Below the pieces are notes generated by a model. That model searched no databases. It was not told where the DNA came from and saw nothing but the letters and a program-made list of their open reading frames with translations. From Streptomyces sp. WM6378 (GTDB taxonomy: Bacteria; Actinomycetota; Actinomycetes; Streptomycetales; Streptomycetaceae): DNA of 39,791 bases. Positions within the stretch are counted from its first letter, which is position 1. Each line of letters starts with the position of its first letter. Of the stretch, positions 8,706 through 16,504 are shown one piece after another. The translations under genes and the position numbers were made by a program. The stretch is taken from assembly GCF_001279695.1 (NCBI RefSeq), contig NZ_LGDD01000345.1:1-39791 (forward strand), read 5' to 3'.

Positions 8706-9473
8706 ATGGTGGAGATCAAGAGCGATACCCAGATGGATTCGATGCGCGAGGCGGGCCGTGTGGTGGCCCATGCCCTGGCGGCGGCACGGGAGGCGGCCGA
8801 CGTCGGCGTGAGCCTCGCCGAACTCGACGCCGCGGCGCGGGAGATCCTGGTCAAGGCGGGCGCCACGTCGCCGTTCCTCGACTATCACCCCGAGTTCGCG
8901 CCGGTCCCCTTCCCGGCCACCGCGTGCGTCTCCGTCAACGACGCGATCGTGCACGGCATCCCGGACGGCTACCGGCTGCGCGACGGCGACCTCGTCAGCG
9001 TCGACTTCGGGGCGGTCCTCGACGGCTGGGCCGGGGACTCGGCGATCAGCTTCATCGTCGGCCGGGCCAGGCCCGAGGACGTACGCCTGGTCGAGACGGC
9101 GTTCCGGGCGCTGGACGCCGGGATCGCGGCGGCGGTCGTCGGCAACCGCATCGGCGACATCGCACACGCGATCGGGAAGGTCTGCCGGGGTGCCGGCTAC
9201 GGCATCCCGGACGGGTTCGGCGGCCACGGCATCGGCCGCCACATGCACGAGGACCCGGGCGTGCCCAACGAGGGGCGGGCCGGGCGGGGCATGGTGCTGC
9301 GGCACGGGATGGTGCTGGCGATCGAGCCGATGCTGATCGCCGACGGGAGCGATGCGTACTATCCGGCGGCCGACGGGTGGACTCTGCGGGCCCTCAGCGG
9401 GGCCCGGGCGGCTCATGCTGAGCACACGGTGGCCGTCACCGATGCGGGGCCTCGCATCCTCACCCTGCCCTAG
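8706..9473 (+). CDS. map: Type I methionine aminopeptidase
   Basis: 255 residues, the size of a bacterial type Ia enzyme. All metal ligands are visible: D100 (SVDFGAV), D111 (GDSAIS), H174 (GFGGHGIGRHMHEDP), E207 (LAIEPML) and E239 (HAEHTVAV); H83 in VNDAIVHGIP is the substrate-side histidine. It removes the initiator methionine from nascent proteins. The start at 8706 is supported by the promoter, which leaves almost no leader. Streptomyces usually carry more than one map gene; this copy stands alone beside a thiolase, not next to adenylate kinase or ribosomal genes, so it is likely an auxiliary, separately regulated copy. Confidence 0.95.
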   Translation: MVEIKSDTQMDSMREAGRVVAHALAAAREAADVGVSLAELDAAAREILVKAGATSPFLDYHPEFAPVPFPATACVSVNDAIVHGIPDGYRLRDGDLVSVDFGAVLDGWAGDSAISFIVGRARPEDVRLVETAFRALDAGIAAAVVGNRIGDIAHAIGKVCRGAGYGIPDGFGGHGIGRHMHEDPGVPNEGRAGRGMVLRHGMVLAIEPMLIADGSDAYYPAADGWTLRALSGARAAHAEHTVAVTDAGPRILTLP

Positions 9474-9508
9474 CGGGCGGCCTCTTCGCTTCCGCGTGCT
9501 GTTCGACG

Positions 9509-9576
9509 GGGGCGGGTGATCTGTGGCTTGTCGCGCCCACGCGGCGGAGCCGCACCATGTCACCTGCCCGCGCCCC
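9509..9576. repeat. Interspersed hairpin element between convergent genes, probable bidirectional terminator
   Basis: Between the map stop and the chitosanase stop. It contains a core hairpin GCGGC-GGA-GCCGC at 9541-9553 inside longer imperfect arms (GGGGGCGGGTGA near 9509-9520, TCACCTGCCCGCGCCCC near 9560-9576). From general acquaintance, the GTGGCTTGTCGCGCCCACGC-type sequence is common at 3' ends of genes in Streptomyces. Copy number was not measured here. Confidence 0.6.
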
Positions 9577-9587
9577 TTATCAGGGAA

Positions 9588-10268
9588 TCAATTACTGGCC
9601 AGGAATCGCTGGGTCAGATCGTGGCCCAGGGTCGTTGCCGCGCTGTGGCTTTCGATCGGCTTCGACTGGGAGTTCTTGAACAGGATGTACGTGACGCCGG
9701 ATTCCGCGCCGCCCGTCTTCGGGTTGGGGTCCATGCCCAGCGCCTTGGCCGTCGCGTACGACGCCTCGCCGATGGTGTTGCTCGGGCCCGTGTCGCCCAC
9801 GACGGCGTACTCGACCTTGTTGCCGTAGATGACGGCGACGACACCGCCCCCCTTGATGCCGGCCGAGGCGTAGTTCCAGATCGAGCCGGCACTCGGCACC
9901 ACCACGTACGGCAGCTGCTCCGCGCTGAGCGGCTTGCCGTTCGACTGGTGGAAGCGGGTGTCGGGCTGGAACCAGGGGTCCGTGCTCTCGTTGCAGGCCG
10001 AGGTGATCTGGCCGTCGCAGTCGATGCCGAGGCCGGCCTTCCAGAACACGGCGCCGTCCATGCCGCAGACCGGCACATCGGGCGCGGCCGAGGGGTCCGT
10101 CTTGTACTTACCGTGGGAGATCTGGGAACAGGTCCCCACCTTGGCGAGGAGTTCGGCCGCCCTGACCGGGCCCTCGGCCGCCGAAGCGGGCGCGGTGGCG
10201 GGGAACGTCGCCGCAGCGAGCAGGGCGGCGCCGGATGCCGCGGCGAGGACGAGCCTTCTGGTACGCAC
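9588..10268 (-). CDS. Secreted GH75 chitosanase
   Basis: 226 residues. A signal peptide (MRTRRLVLAAASGAALLAA, cleavage near ASAAE at about residue 32) is followed by the glycoside hydrolase family 75 domain. Family markers are DGAVFWKAGLGIDCDGQ (residues 71-87) and GDTGPSNTIGEAS, which holds the two acidic catalytic residues D159 and E168. Endo-hydrolysis of chitosan outside the cell is the expected activity. The start is a GTG at 10268 with GAAGG about 10 bases upstream. The GAAACGTTTC palindrome just upstream suggests LacI- or ROK-type carbohydrate control. No transport or deacetylase gene is adjacent. Confidence 0.92.
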   Translation of the reverse strand: MRTRRLVLAAASGAALLAAATFPATAPASAAEGPVRAAELLAKVGTCSQISHGKYKTDPSAAPDVPVCGMDGAVFWKAGLGIDCDGQITSACNESTDPWFQPDTRFHQSNGKPLSAEQLPYVVVPSAGSIWNYASAGIKGGGVVAVIYGNKVEYAVVGDTGPSNTIGEASYATAKALGMDPNPKTGGAESGVTYILFKNSQSKPIESHSAATTLGHDLTQRFLASN

Positions 10269-10286
10269 CCGGGGACCCTTCTTTCA

Positions 10287-10296
10287 GAAACGTTTC
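10287..10296. promoter_or_regulatory. GAAACGTTTC operator upstream of chitosanase
   Basis: A perfect 10-base palindrome with a central CG, in the style of LacI-family operators, 18 bases before the chitosanase start codon. Binding there would block translation-proximal transcription. The regulator is not in the window. Confidence 0.55.
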
Positions 10297-10353
10297 CTTA
10301 GCTATTGCGCACGTGAGCTCCCGCCAACCATGATCGCCAGCCCCGCGCAACAA

Positions 10354-10397
10354 GAGGCCCATGGTTCCCGGCCGTTCAGGACGGGACCATGGGCCTC
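10354..10397 (-). terminator. Strong hairpin terminator of the gamma-glutamyltransferase gene
   Basis: GAGGCCCATGGT at 10354-10365 pairs perfectly with ACCATGGGCCTC at 10386-10397, extended by a bulged CCC/GGG. It begins 20 bases past the ggt stop codon. Confidence 0.8.
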
Positions 10398-10417
10398 ACC
10401 GGCAACGTCAGCCGGGG

Positions 10418-12232
10418 TTACTGCTTTCCACTCGGATGGACCACCAGCGCCGAGCCGCCGCCGCGTCGCACCTTCTCGGCCGCGGCGAGCCAGCGTCCGT
10501 CCGGCAGCCGCTGCACCCCGGTCGCCGCCCCGATCTCCGGATTCAGCGAGAACGAGTGACCGAGCGCCTCCAGCCGGGCCCGCAACGGGCTGTTGTAGAG
10601 GGCGGGTTCGAGCTCGGTCTGCGCTGCGTTGCGCTGGCTGGCACGCGGTGCCGCGATCGCGTCGACCAGCGGCATCCCCCGGTCCAGATGGTTGATCAGC
10701 GTCTGGAGGACGGTGGTGATGATGGTCGCGCCGCCCGGCGAGCCGAGCGCGAGCACCGGCTTGTCGTGCTGGTCGAGCACGATCGTCGGCGAGATCGAGG
10801 AGCGCGGCCGCTTGCCCGGGCCCGGCAGGTTCGGGTCGTGGACGGCCGGGTTCGCCGGGACGAAGGAGAAGTCGGTCAGCTCGTTGTTGAGCAGGAAACC
10901 CCGGCCGGGCACGGTGATGGCGCTGCCGCCGGTCTGCTCGATGGTGAGCGTGTAGGCGACGACGTTGCCCCACTTGTCGGCGACCGTCAGATGCGTGGTG
11001 TTGTCGCCCTCGTACGTGGTCGGCGCGGCCGGCCCCGACGTCCCGCAGGCGGTCGGGTGGCGCGGGTCGCCGGGGGCGAGGGGGCTGGTCAGGACCGCGT
11101 CGTTCTTGATGAGGCAGGCTCGCGAGTCGGCGAAGCGCTGCGAGAGCAGGCCCTTGGCCGGCACGTTCTCGAACTCCGGGTCGCCGACCCAGCGGCCCCG
11201 GTCCGCGAACGCGATCCGGCTCGCCTCGATGTAGTGGTGCAGGAACTGCACGTCCGAGGCCTTCGACAGGTCGGTGTTCTCCAGAATGTTGAGCGCCTCG
11301 CCGACCGTCGTGCCGCCGGAGGTGGAGGGGGCCATGCCGTAGACGTCGAGCCCGCGGTAGTCGACCTTGGTGGGAGCCTGGAACTTCGCCTCGTACGCGC
11401 GCAGGTCCTTCTCGCTCAGGTCGCCGCTGCGCACCTTGCGGGTCGACTTGGGGTCGACGGGCGGCTTGCGGACGGTGCGGACGATGTCGTCGCCGAGGTC
11501 GCCCCGGTAGACGGCGCCGACGCCTTTGCGGCCCAACTCCTCGTAGGTGCGCGCCAGATCGGGGTTCTTGAAGGTCGAGCCGACGGCCGGGAGCTGCCCG
11601 CCCGGCAGGAACAGCTTGGCGGTGTCGGGGAAGTCGGCGAACCGGGCCTGGTTGTCCTTGGTCTGCGAGCGGAAGGTGTCGTCGACGGTGAACCCGTCGC
11701 GCGCGAGGCGCTCCGCGGGCTTCAGGAGCGTACGCAGCGACTTGCTGCCCCAGGCGTCCAGGGCCCGGTCCCAGGTGGCCGCGGTGCCCGGGGTGCCGAC
11801 GCTGAGCCCGCTGGTCACGGCGTCCGCGAAGGGCAGCGGCTTGCCGTTCTCCACGAAGAGCAAGGACGTGGCGGAGGCGGGCGCGGTCTCGCGGCCGTCG
11901 AGGGTGTGCACGGAGCGGGAGGCCGCGTCGTAGTAGACGAAGTAGCCGCCTCCGCCGATGCCGGAGGAGTACGGCTCGGTGACGCCGAGGGCGGCCGCGG
12001 TGGCGACGGCCGCGTCCACGGCGTTGCCGCCGTTCTTGAGGACTTCGAGGCCGGCGGCGGACGCGTCCGCGTCCACGCTGGAGACCGCTCCCCCGTAGCC
12101 GACCGCCTCCGGCACCTTGGCCGGGGTCCGGCCGGGCGGCGCGGCCGTCGTGGGCGGGGCGGCGGCGACCGAGGCCGCGACGGCGGCCGCCGCGGCGAGG
12201 AGGGACAGGGTGCGGGCGGCAGGACGACGCAT
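10418..12232 (-). CDS. ggt: Secreted gamma-glutamyltransferase
   Basis: 604 residues. The signal peptide covers about residues 1-31 (MRRPAARTLSLLAAAAA, cleavage after TTAA). The precursor has the Ntn-hydrolase layout: a large subunit with GGNAVDAAVATAAALGV and GIGGGGYFVYYD, and the autoprocessing site at DNTTHLTVAD, where T412 becomes the N-terminal nucleophile of the small subunit. SPGGATIITTVLQ contributes the oxyanion region. It cleaves glutathione and other gamma-glutamyl compounds outside the membrane. The ATG at 12232 has GGAGG 5 bases upstream. It stands alone and ends in a strong terminator. Confidence 0.95.
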   Translation of the reverse strand: MRRPAARTLSLLAAAAAVAASVAAAPPTTAAPPGRTPAKVPEAVGYGGAVSSVDADASAAGLEVLKNGGNAVDAAVATAAALGVTEPYSSGIGGGGYFVYYDAASRSVHTLDGRETAPASATSLLFVENGKPLPFADAVTSGLSVGTPGTAATWDRALDAWGSKSLRTLLKPAERLARDGFTVDDTFRSQTKDNQARFADFPDTAKLFLPGGQLPAVGSTFKNPDLARTYEELGRKGVGAVYRGDLGDDIVRTVRKPPVDPKSTRKVRSGDLSEKDLRAYEAKFQAPTKVDYRGLDVYGMAPSTSGGTTVGEALNILENTDLSKASDVQFLHHYIEASRIAFADRGRWVGDPEFENVPAKGLLSQRFADSRACLIKNDAVLTSPLAPGDPRHPTACGTSGPAAPTTYEGDNTTHLTVADKWGNVVAYTLTIEQTGGSAITVPGRGFLLNNELTDFSFVPANPAVHDPNLPGPGKRPRSSISPTIVLDQHDKPVLALGSPGGATIITTVLQTLINHLDRGMPLVDAIAAPRASQRNAAQTELEPALYNSPLRARLEALGHSFSLNPEIGAATGVQRLPDGRWLAAAEKVRRGGGSALVVHPSGKQ

Positions 12233-12335
12233 GCATACCTCCGTAGGCGAACGTCCGCGCAGCGTAACGCCGTCCTGGGGGTCGCGTCATGAGCATGTCG
12301 AACAGGGGCGCGAACTCCGGCTAGCATGCCCGCCC

Positions 12336-13079
12336 ATGAATGACGACGTACGCAACATCGTGCTCGGCGTGGTGGCCGCGGGCATAAGCGCCGCCCTGGG
12401 CTGGGTCACCCGGAACTACCTCTGGAAGCGCAAACTCCGCCGCAAACAGGCCTTCTTCGGGCTGCCCGACCACTCCGAGTGCCTGCTGGTCGTCAACCGC
12501 GACGCGGGGCACGACGGTTCGGTGCACCGCTTCGACGTCTTCGCCTTGCTCGAACTCTCCTCGCTCATCAAGGACTGCGGGGCGCACGCCCAGATCATCC
12601 AGCACGATCTGGCGCAGCAGGGCTTCGGCGAGCGCACCGAGTTCTGCCTGGGCGGCCCGTACTCGAACCGGCGGATGGCGGCCCATCTCGCATCGCTCCT
12701 GCCCGGCGTGAAGATGAACGTGGACACCGATCCCGGCCCCGACCGGGGCGCCTTCCAGATCGGCTCGGAGCGCTACCGCCTGGAGGGCGGTGTCGCCGAG
12801 TACGTGATCCTCGCCCGGGTGACCGTCGGGCAGAACTCGCGCCCCGTATTCCTCTTCTGCGGCCAGCGCGCGATCACCAACCAGGCCGCCACCCGCTATC
12901 TGGCCCGCAACGCCGAGAAGCTCGCCCGCAAGCACGGCAACGATTCGTTCTGCCTGCTCCTGAAGGTCGTCAACTCGCATGCGTACGGGCCCGATGTGGT
13001 GGAGCTCGTCGCCGACGTGACCCGGGCGGCCCAGGAACCGGCCCCGGTGATCCGCACCTCGCACCGGGCGGGCGGTTAA
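12336..13079 (+). CDS. Conserved membrane-anchored protein of unknown function
   Basis: 247 residues. One N-terminal membrane segment (about residues 7-25, IVLGVVAAGISAALGWV) is followed by a basic stretch WKRKLRRKQ, so the rest is probably cytoplasmic. The soluble part shows LLVVNRDAGHDG, FCLGGPYSNRRMAAHLASLL and RPVFLFCGQRAITNQAATRYL, which look like conserved actinobacterial blocks, but I cannot name the family. The ATG at 12336 has only a weak upstream site. Its TAA (13077-13079) overlaps the convergent P450 stop (13076-13078), so the two genes have no terminator between them and their mRNAs would be antisense at the ends. Confidence 0.75.
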   Translation: MNDDVRNIVLGVVAAGISAALGWVTRNYLWKRKLRRKQAFFGLPDHSECLLVVNRDAGHDGSVHRFDVFALLELSSLIKDCGAHAQIIQHDLAQQGFGERTEFCLGGPYSNRRMAAHLASLLPGVKMNVDTDPGPDRGAFQIGSERYRLEGGVAEYVILARVTVGQNSRPVFLFCGQRAITNQAATRYLARNAEKLARKHGNDSFCLLLKVVNSHAYGPDVVELVADVTRAAQEPAPVIRTSHRAGG

Positions 13080-14347
13080 CCCACCTTCAATGGCAGGGAC
13101 TTGATGCCGTTGATGAAGTTGGAGACGAGCCGGCGCGGCGGGCCCGCGAGTTCGGTGCGGGGCAGCATGCGCAGCGCCTCCTGGTGCAGCACCTTCAGCT
13201 GGAGCCGGGCGAAGTGCGCGCCGAGGCACACGTGCGGGCCGTCGCCGAACGAGACGTGCGGGTTCGGGGTGCGGGCGAGGTCCAGGCGGTGCGGGTCGGC
13301 GAAGACGCGCTCGTCGTGGTTGGCGGAGGCGTGGAAGACGACGACCTTGTCCCCGGCCGCGATGGGCTGCCCGGCGAGGACGGTGGCACGGCCGGCGGTG
13401 CGCCTGAACGTCAGCACCGGCGGATGCCACCGCAGGAGCTCCTCGACGGCCACCTCCACGGCGACCTGACCATCTGTCACCTTCCGTCGTTCATCCGGGT
13501 GTTCGGCAAGCGCGAGGAAGCCTCCGGGTGCCGCGCCGCGCACGGTGTCGTTGCCCGCCACCGTCAGCAGGAAGAAGAACATCTCCAGCTCGGCGTCGGC
13601 GAGTTCCGAGTGGGCGAGCGAGGTCATGACGTCGTCGGCGGGACGCTCGCGCTTGTACGCGGCGAGCTCCTGGGCGTACGCGAACATCTCCGCCAGCATC
13701 GCGGGCGAGCGCGGGTTGACCGGCTGCCCATCGGCGCCGAGGACCGGCGGCTCGTCCGGGTCCTGGTAGGCGATGACGCGCTCGGTCCACTCCAGGAGGA
13801 GCCCCCGGTCGCCCGGCGGCACCCCGAGCAGGTCGGTGAGGTTGAGCAGCGCGTAGTCGTCAGTGACGTCGGCGACCAGGTCGAACGCGCCGTCCTCGGC
13901 GCCGTCGCGGGCCCCGGCGAGCAGGGCCCGGGCCCGCTCGCGCGCCAAACCCTCGAAGCGGTCGATCCGGCCCGGCGTGAAGGCGCGGCTGACCAAGCGG
14001 CGGAGCTTTCCGTGCGAGTTGGGGTCTCCCCTGCTCGAACGAAGTCGAGAGCTTGGGGAGGGATCCTGGTTGAGCATCATGCGGCGGATGAACGGCAGGT
14101 CCGCCGGGTCGGGATCGCGGATCTGGGTGGCGCCGAGCGCCGAGGAGAAGGTGCCCGCGTCCTTGAGGACCCGTACGACGTCCGCGTGGCGGGTGACCGC
14201 CCAGAAGCCGGGGCCGGCCGGCCAGCCGAGCACCTCGGGCTCCGCCTGCCACGCGACCGGGTGGTGGTCGCGCAGCTCGCGGTAGGCGGCGTGCGGCGGC
14301 CCGGCCGCGTACAGACGGGGGTCGAAGACGTCGGGGGCGTCAGCCAT
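13076..14347 (-). CDS. Cytochrome P450 with a 13-residue in-frame insertion
   Basis: 423 residues from the ATG at 14347 (an ATG three codons upstream, 14356, is an alternative). I-helix oxygen-binding motif VAGNDTVR (264-271), ExxR E303-R306, and heme loop FGDGPHVCLGAHFA with C374. SNFINGIKSLPLKV at the C-terminus resembles lipid/steroid-hydroxylating bacterial P450s (CYP124/125-like), which is inference. Residues 97-109 (SPSSRLRSSRGDP) are unlike any P450: the normal text LNQDP-NSHGKLRRLVSRAF is split by a 39-nt repeat. The insertion sits three residues before the C-helix histidine (H112), which contacts a heme propionate, so activity may be changed. It is probably co-transcribed with the alpha/beta-hydrolase gene 38 bases upstream. 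Confidence 0.9.
   Translation of the reverse strand: MADAPDVFDPRLYAAGPPHAAYRELRDHHPVAWQAEPEVLGWPAGPGFWAVTRHADVVRVLKDAGTFSSALGATQIRDPDPADLPFIRRMMLNQDPSPSSRLRSSRGDPNSHGKLRRLVSRAFTPGRIDRFEGLARERARALLAGARDGAEDGAFDLVADVTDDYALLNLTDLLGVPPGDRGLLLEWTERVIAYQDPDEPPVLGADGQPVNPRSPAMLAEMFAYAQELAAYKRERPADDVMTSLAHSELADAELEMFFFLLTVAGNDTVRGAAPGGFLALAEHPDERRKVTDGQVAVEVAVEELLRWHPPVLTFRRTAGRATVLAGQPIAAGDKVVVFHASANHDERVFADPHRLDLARTPNPHVSFGDGPHVCLGAHFARLQLKVLHQEALRMLPRTELAGPPRRLVSNFINGIKSLPLKVG
14020..14062. repeat. Hairpin repeat element inserted in the P450 gene
   Basis: An imperfect palindrome: TCCCC (14027-14031) and GCTCGA pair with TCGA/GAGC and GGGGA (14055-14059) around an ACGAAG loop. The coding strand gains 39 nt (13 codons), with a GAtCCC/GAcCCC near-duplication at its borders. 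I recall similar GCTCGA...TCGAGAGCTTGGGGA text between genes in Streptomyces; copy number was not measured. GC3 bias is lost inside the element. Confidence 0.65.
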
Positions 14348-14385
14348 GGTGGGCATTGTCAGGCACGCCCAAGACGTCGGGCGTG

Positions 14386-15159
14386 TCAGACATGATCGGC
14401 CCGCAGGAAGTCCTCGACCGTGCGGATCAGGTCGAGCGGCGCCTCGTCCATGGCGTGGTGCCCGGCGTGGGGCAGTTCGACGAGCTGGCCCGCCGGGTAC
14501 CAGCGCAGCCAAGTGGCCCGCAGGAACTGGGCGTTGAGAGCCGGGTCGAGCGCACCCGTCACCGCGAGCGCGGGCACCGGCGAGCCCTCGGTCTCCTCGT
14601 GGAAGTCCTCGCCGGACCAGGAGTCGAGCCAGGCGCGGAACGCCTTCGGGTCGCTGCGGTCCACCGAGCGCCGGGTCATCCGGTCCAGCCAGGCGTCGGG
14701 GCGGTCGCCGCCGGTGGTGAGGTCGATGATGGCGCGGCGTTTGGCGGGGCGCTCGGCGGCCCCGGTGAACAGTTCGCGGGTCGCCTCGTCCATCGGCATG
14801 CCGCTCGCCGGGACGGGCGATATGCCGACCATGCGGCGCACCCGGTCGGGGGCGGCGGCGAGGACCCGCTGGACGACGGCGCCGCCCATCGAGTGCCCGA
14901 TCAGAGAGAACCGGTGCCAGCCGAGCCGGTCGGCGAGCGCCAGGACGTCCGCGGCGCCCTCGCTCGTGGTGAACGCGCCGGTGGCGTCCCTGGCCTCGCC
15001 GTAGCCGCGCAGGTCGACGAAGGCGTAGGTGAAGGCGGCGGCGTCGAGGTCGGGCAGGACGGCCGCGTAGTCGCCACGGTCGGCGAGCCAGCCGTGCACG
15101 GCGACGACCCGGTGGGCGCCGTCGCCGTGGAGGGTGTGGGGCAGCGTGAATGGGGCCAT
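14386..15159 (-). CDS. Alpha/beta-hydrolase
   Basis: 257 residues, one alpha/beta-hydrolase fold domain. The nucleophile elbow is LIGHSMGGAV with S90; the acid is probably the aspartate in VTGALDPALN; the catalytic histidine lies in LPHAGHHAMDE near residue 236. VHGWLADRGDY forms the oxyanion loop. The ATG at 15159 has GGAG 5 bases upstream; the longer open frame is low-complexity and was rejected. The substrate is unknown. The P450 gene follows after 38 bases, so the two may act on a common ester or lipid. A GTACGCGTAC palindrome sits in the upstream gap. Confidence 0.88.
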   Translation of the reverse strand: MAPFTLPHTLHGDGAHRVVAVHGWLADRGDYAAVLPDLDAAAFTYAFVDLRGYGEARDATGAFTTSEGAADVLALADRLGWHRFSLIGHSMGGAVVQRVLAAAPDRVRRMVGISPVPASGMPMDEATRELFTGAAERPAKRRAIIDLTTGGDRPDAWLDRMTRRSVDRSDPKAFRAWLDSWSGEDFHEETEGSPVPALAVTGALDPALNAQFLRATWLRWYPAGQLVELPHAGHHAMDEAPLDLIRTVEDFLRADHV

Positions 15160-15226
15160 GGGGACTCCGGTTCCGGGCGGCGGTCGTCGGCGTACGCTCG
15201 CGGGTGGTGCTGTCGGCGCGCGAGAC

Positions 15227-15236
15227 GTACGCGTAC
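15227..15236. promoter_or_regulatory. GTACGCGTAC palindrome upstream of the hydrolase/P450 pair
   Basis: A perfect 10-base palindrome 68 bases upstream of the hydrolase ATG, in a 114-base gap. Possible operator; palindromes of this size also occur by chance in GC-rich DNA. Confidence 0.3.
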
Positions 15237-15273
15237 ACGGTGGCGCTCGCCCTGCCACCTGGCAAGAAGCCGG

Positions 15274-15924
15274 TCAGAACTCCCAGGGACTCTCGGCCGG
15301 TTCCACCGTGCGGTTCTCGACGGCGACCTCGGCGGGCGCGGACTCCCGCACCACGTCGAGCAGTCCGGCCGCGTCGAAGTCGAAGACCTGCTCCTCGAAG
15401 CAGAGCCCGTGCGCGCCCTCGGCCCGGCCGAGCACGGGCGCCAGGCGCCGGTACATGGAGCGCGGGCGGCTGATGTAGGGCAGCGCGGGTGAGCGCAGGT
15501 CCACGACGAGGAAGCGGCGCACCTTGTGGCCGGTGCGCACCGCGACCGCGGTCACTGCGGTGACGTCGTCCCAGTCGATGCGGCCGGCCAGCCAGGTCGG
15601 CAGCCGCACGGTGAGCGCGTCGACGTCCACGTCGAGCCGCAGCGGGCGCAGCAGGTAGCCCGCGAAGGTGGCCGCGGCGACCAGGACGGCCACGCCCGAC
15701 ACGGCCATCACGGGGCCCGCGAAGCCGCTGTTCGGGCCGTCGAAGACGGAGGCGGCGGCGATGCACCAGATCACGGCCACCGCGATGGCGGCGAGCGGGA
15801 CCCAGATCAGGGTGCGCCGCAGCCGCAGGACGATCGGGGCGGCCCCGGGCTGCGTTGCGCTGGCTGAATTCTCCACACGCAGAGCTTGGTCCGTCGGCGG
15901 CCCGGACGCCAGAGTGTTACCCAT
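15274..15924 (-). CDS. Small membrane protein with PH-like domain, unknown function
   Basis: 216 residues from the ATG at 15924. Two membrane segments (about 38-60, LIWVPLAAIAVAVIWCIAAA, and 68-92) are followed by a beta-rich region LDVDVDALTVRLPTWLAGRI then DWDDVTAVTAVAV, which resembles the bacterial PH-like domain of YdbS/DUF3093-type proteins. The C-terminal part is acidic. No catalytic motif is seen. It is 97 bases downstream of the GerMN-like lipoprotein, so it may be read from the envelope operon, but it looks like a separate gene. Confidence 0.75.
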   Translation of the reverse strand: MGNTLASGPPTDQALRVENSASATQPGAAPIVLRLRRTLIWVPLAAIAVAVIWCIAAASVFDGPNSGFAGPVMAVSGVAVLVAAATFAGYLLRPLRLDVDVDALTVRLPTWLAGRIDWDDVTAVTAVAVRTGHKVRRFLVVDLRSPALPYISRPRSMYRRLAPVLGRAEGAHGLCFEEQVFDFDAAGLLDVVRESAPAEVAVENRTVEPAESPWEF

Positions 15925-16021
15925 GGGTTTACTGAATTGAAGTCAATAGCCCGGGATCATTCCGGCGAGCCTGCCGAGGCCCGCGCCCTCAGGTCCGCGC
16001 CTTCCCGGGCCGGGCGCCTTC

Positions 16022-16504
16022 TCACACCGGGCAGGCGAGCGGGCTGAGCGAGCTCTTGGCTCCGCCGCCGAGGATCATGACCCGCACCGTGCCGCCCCGC
16101 GCCACCGCCTGCAGCACGGTGCAGGCGATCTGCCGCTGGGCGACCGGGGTGAGCCCCGAGACGTCCTGGCCGAGCGCGACCGTCACCCGGCCCTCCTCCA
16201 CGCTCATCTTGAACGCGCCCTGGACCGGGGGCAGTTCGGTGCTCATCCCGGCGGCCCTCTCGTCCTTGTCCGGGCCCGCGAACAACAGCGGGAGCGGCGC
16301 TTGGGAGGTGCCTTCGCGCACCACGGGCATCAGCCCGTCGGGGCCCGTGAAGTAGAGGACGGTGCCGTCGCCGGGCGGCACCGCCTGCGCGCTCGCGGGC
16401 CCGCCCACCGCGATGACATCGGTGGACTGGATGCCGCAGCCGGCCGCGAAGAGCCCGGCCGGGAGCAGGGCGAGCGCGGCCAGCGCGCGGGGCCCGCGCC
16501 TCAT
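16022..16504 (-). CDS. GerMN-like lipoprotein, partner of the two-component system
   Basis: 160 residues. Lipoprotein signal: MRRGPRALAALALLPAGLFA then AGC with lipidated C23. The mature part contains VLYFTGPDGLMPVVRE and VTVALGQDVSGLTP, matching the GerMN (sporulation/germination) fold found in actinobacterial surface lipoproteins. The ATG overlaps the kinase stop (ATGA at 16501-16504), so it is translationally coupled to the sensor kinase. By analogy with CseA in the SigE/CseBC system, where a lipoprotein modulates its kinase, it may tune sensing at the membrane face. That role is inference. Confidence 0.82.
   Translation of the reverse strand: MRRGPRALAALALLPAGLFAAGCGIQSTDVIAVGGPASAQAVPPGDGTVLYFTGPDGLMPVVREGTSQAPLPLLFAGPDKDERAAGMSTELPPVQGAFKMSVEEGRVTVALGQDVSGLTPVAQRQIACTVLQAVARGGTVRVMILGGGAKSSLSPLACPV

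Noticed and set aside
13076..15766. 896-codon frame joining P450 with upstream sequence
   Set aside because: The hydrolase gene is in another frame on the same strand with its own ribosome-binding site, so the extension is a shadow.
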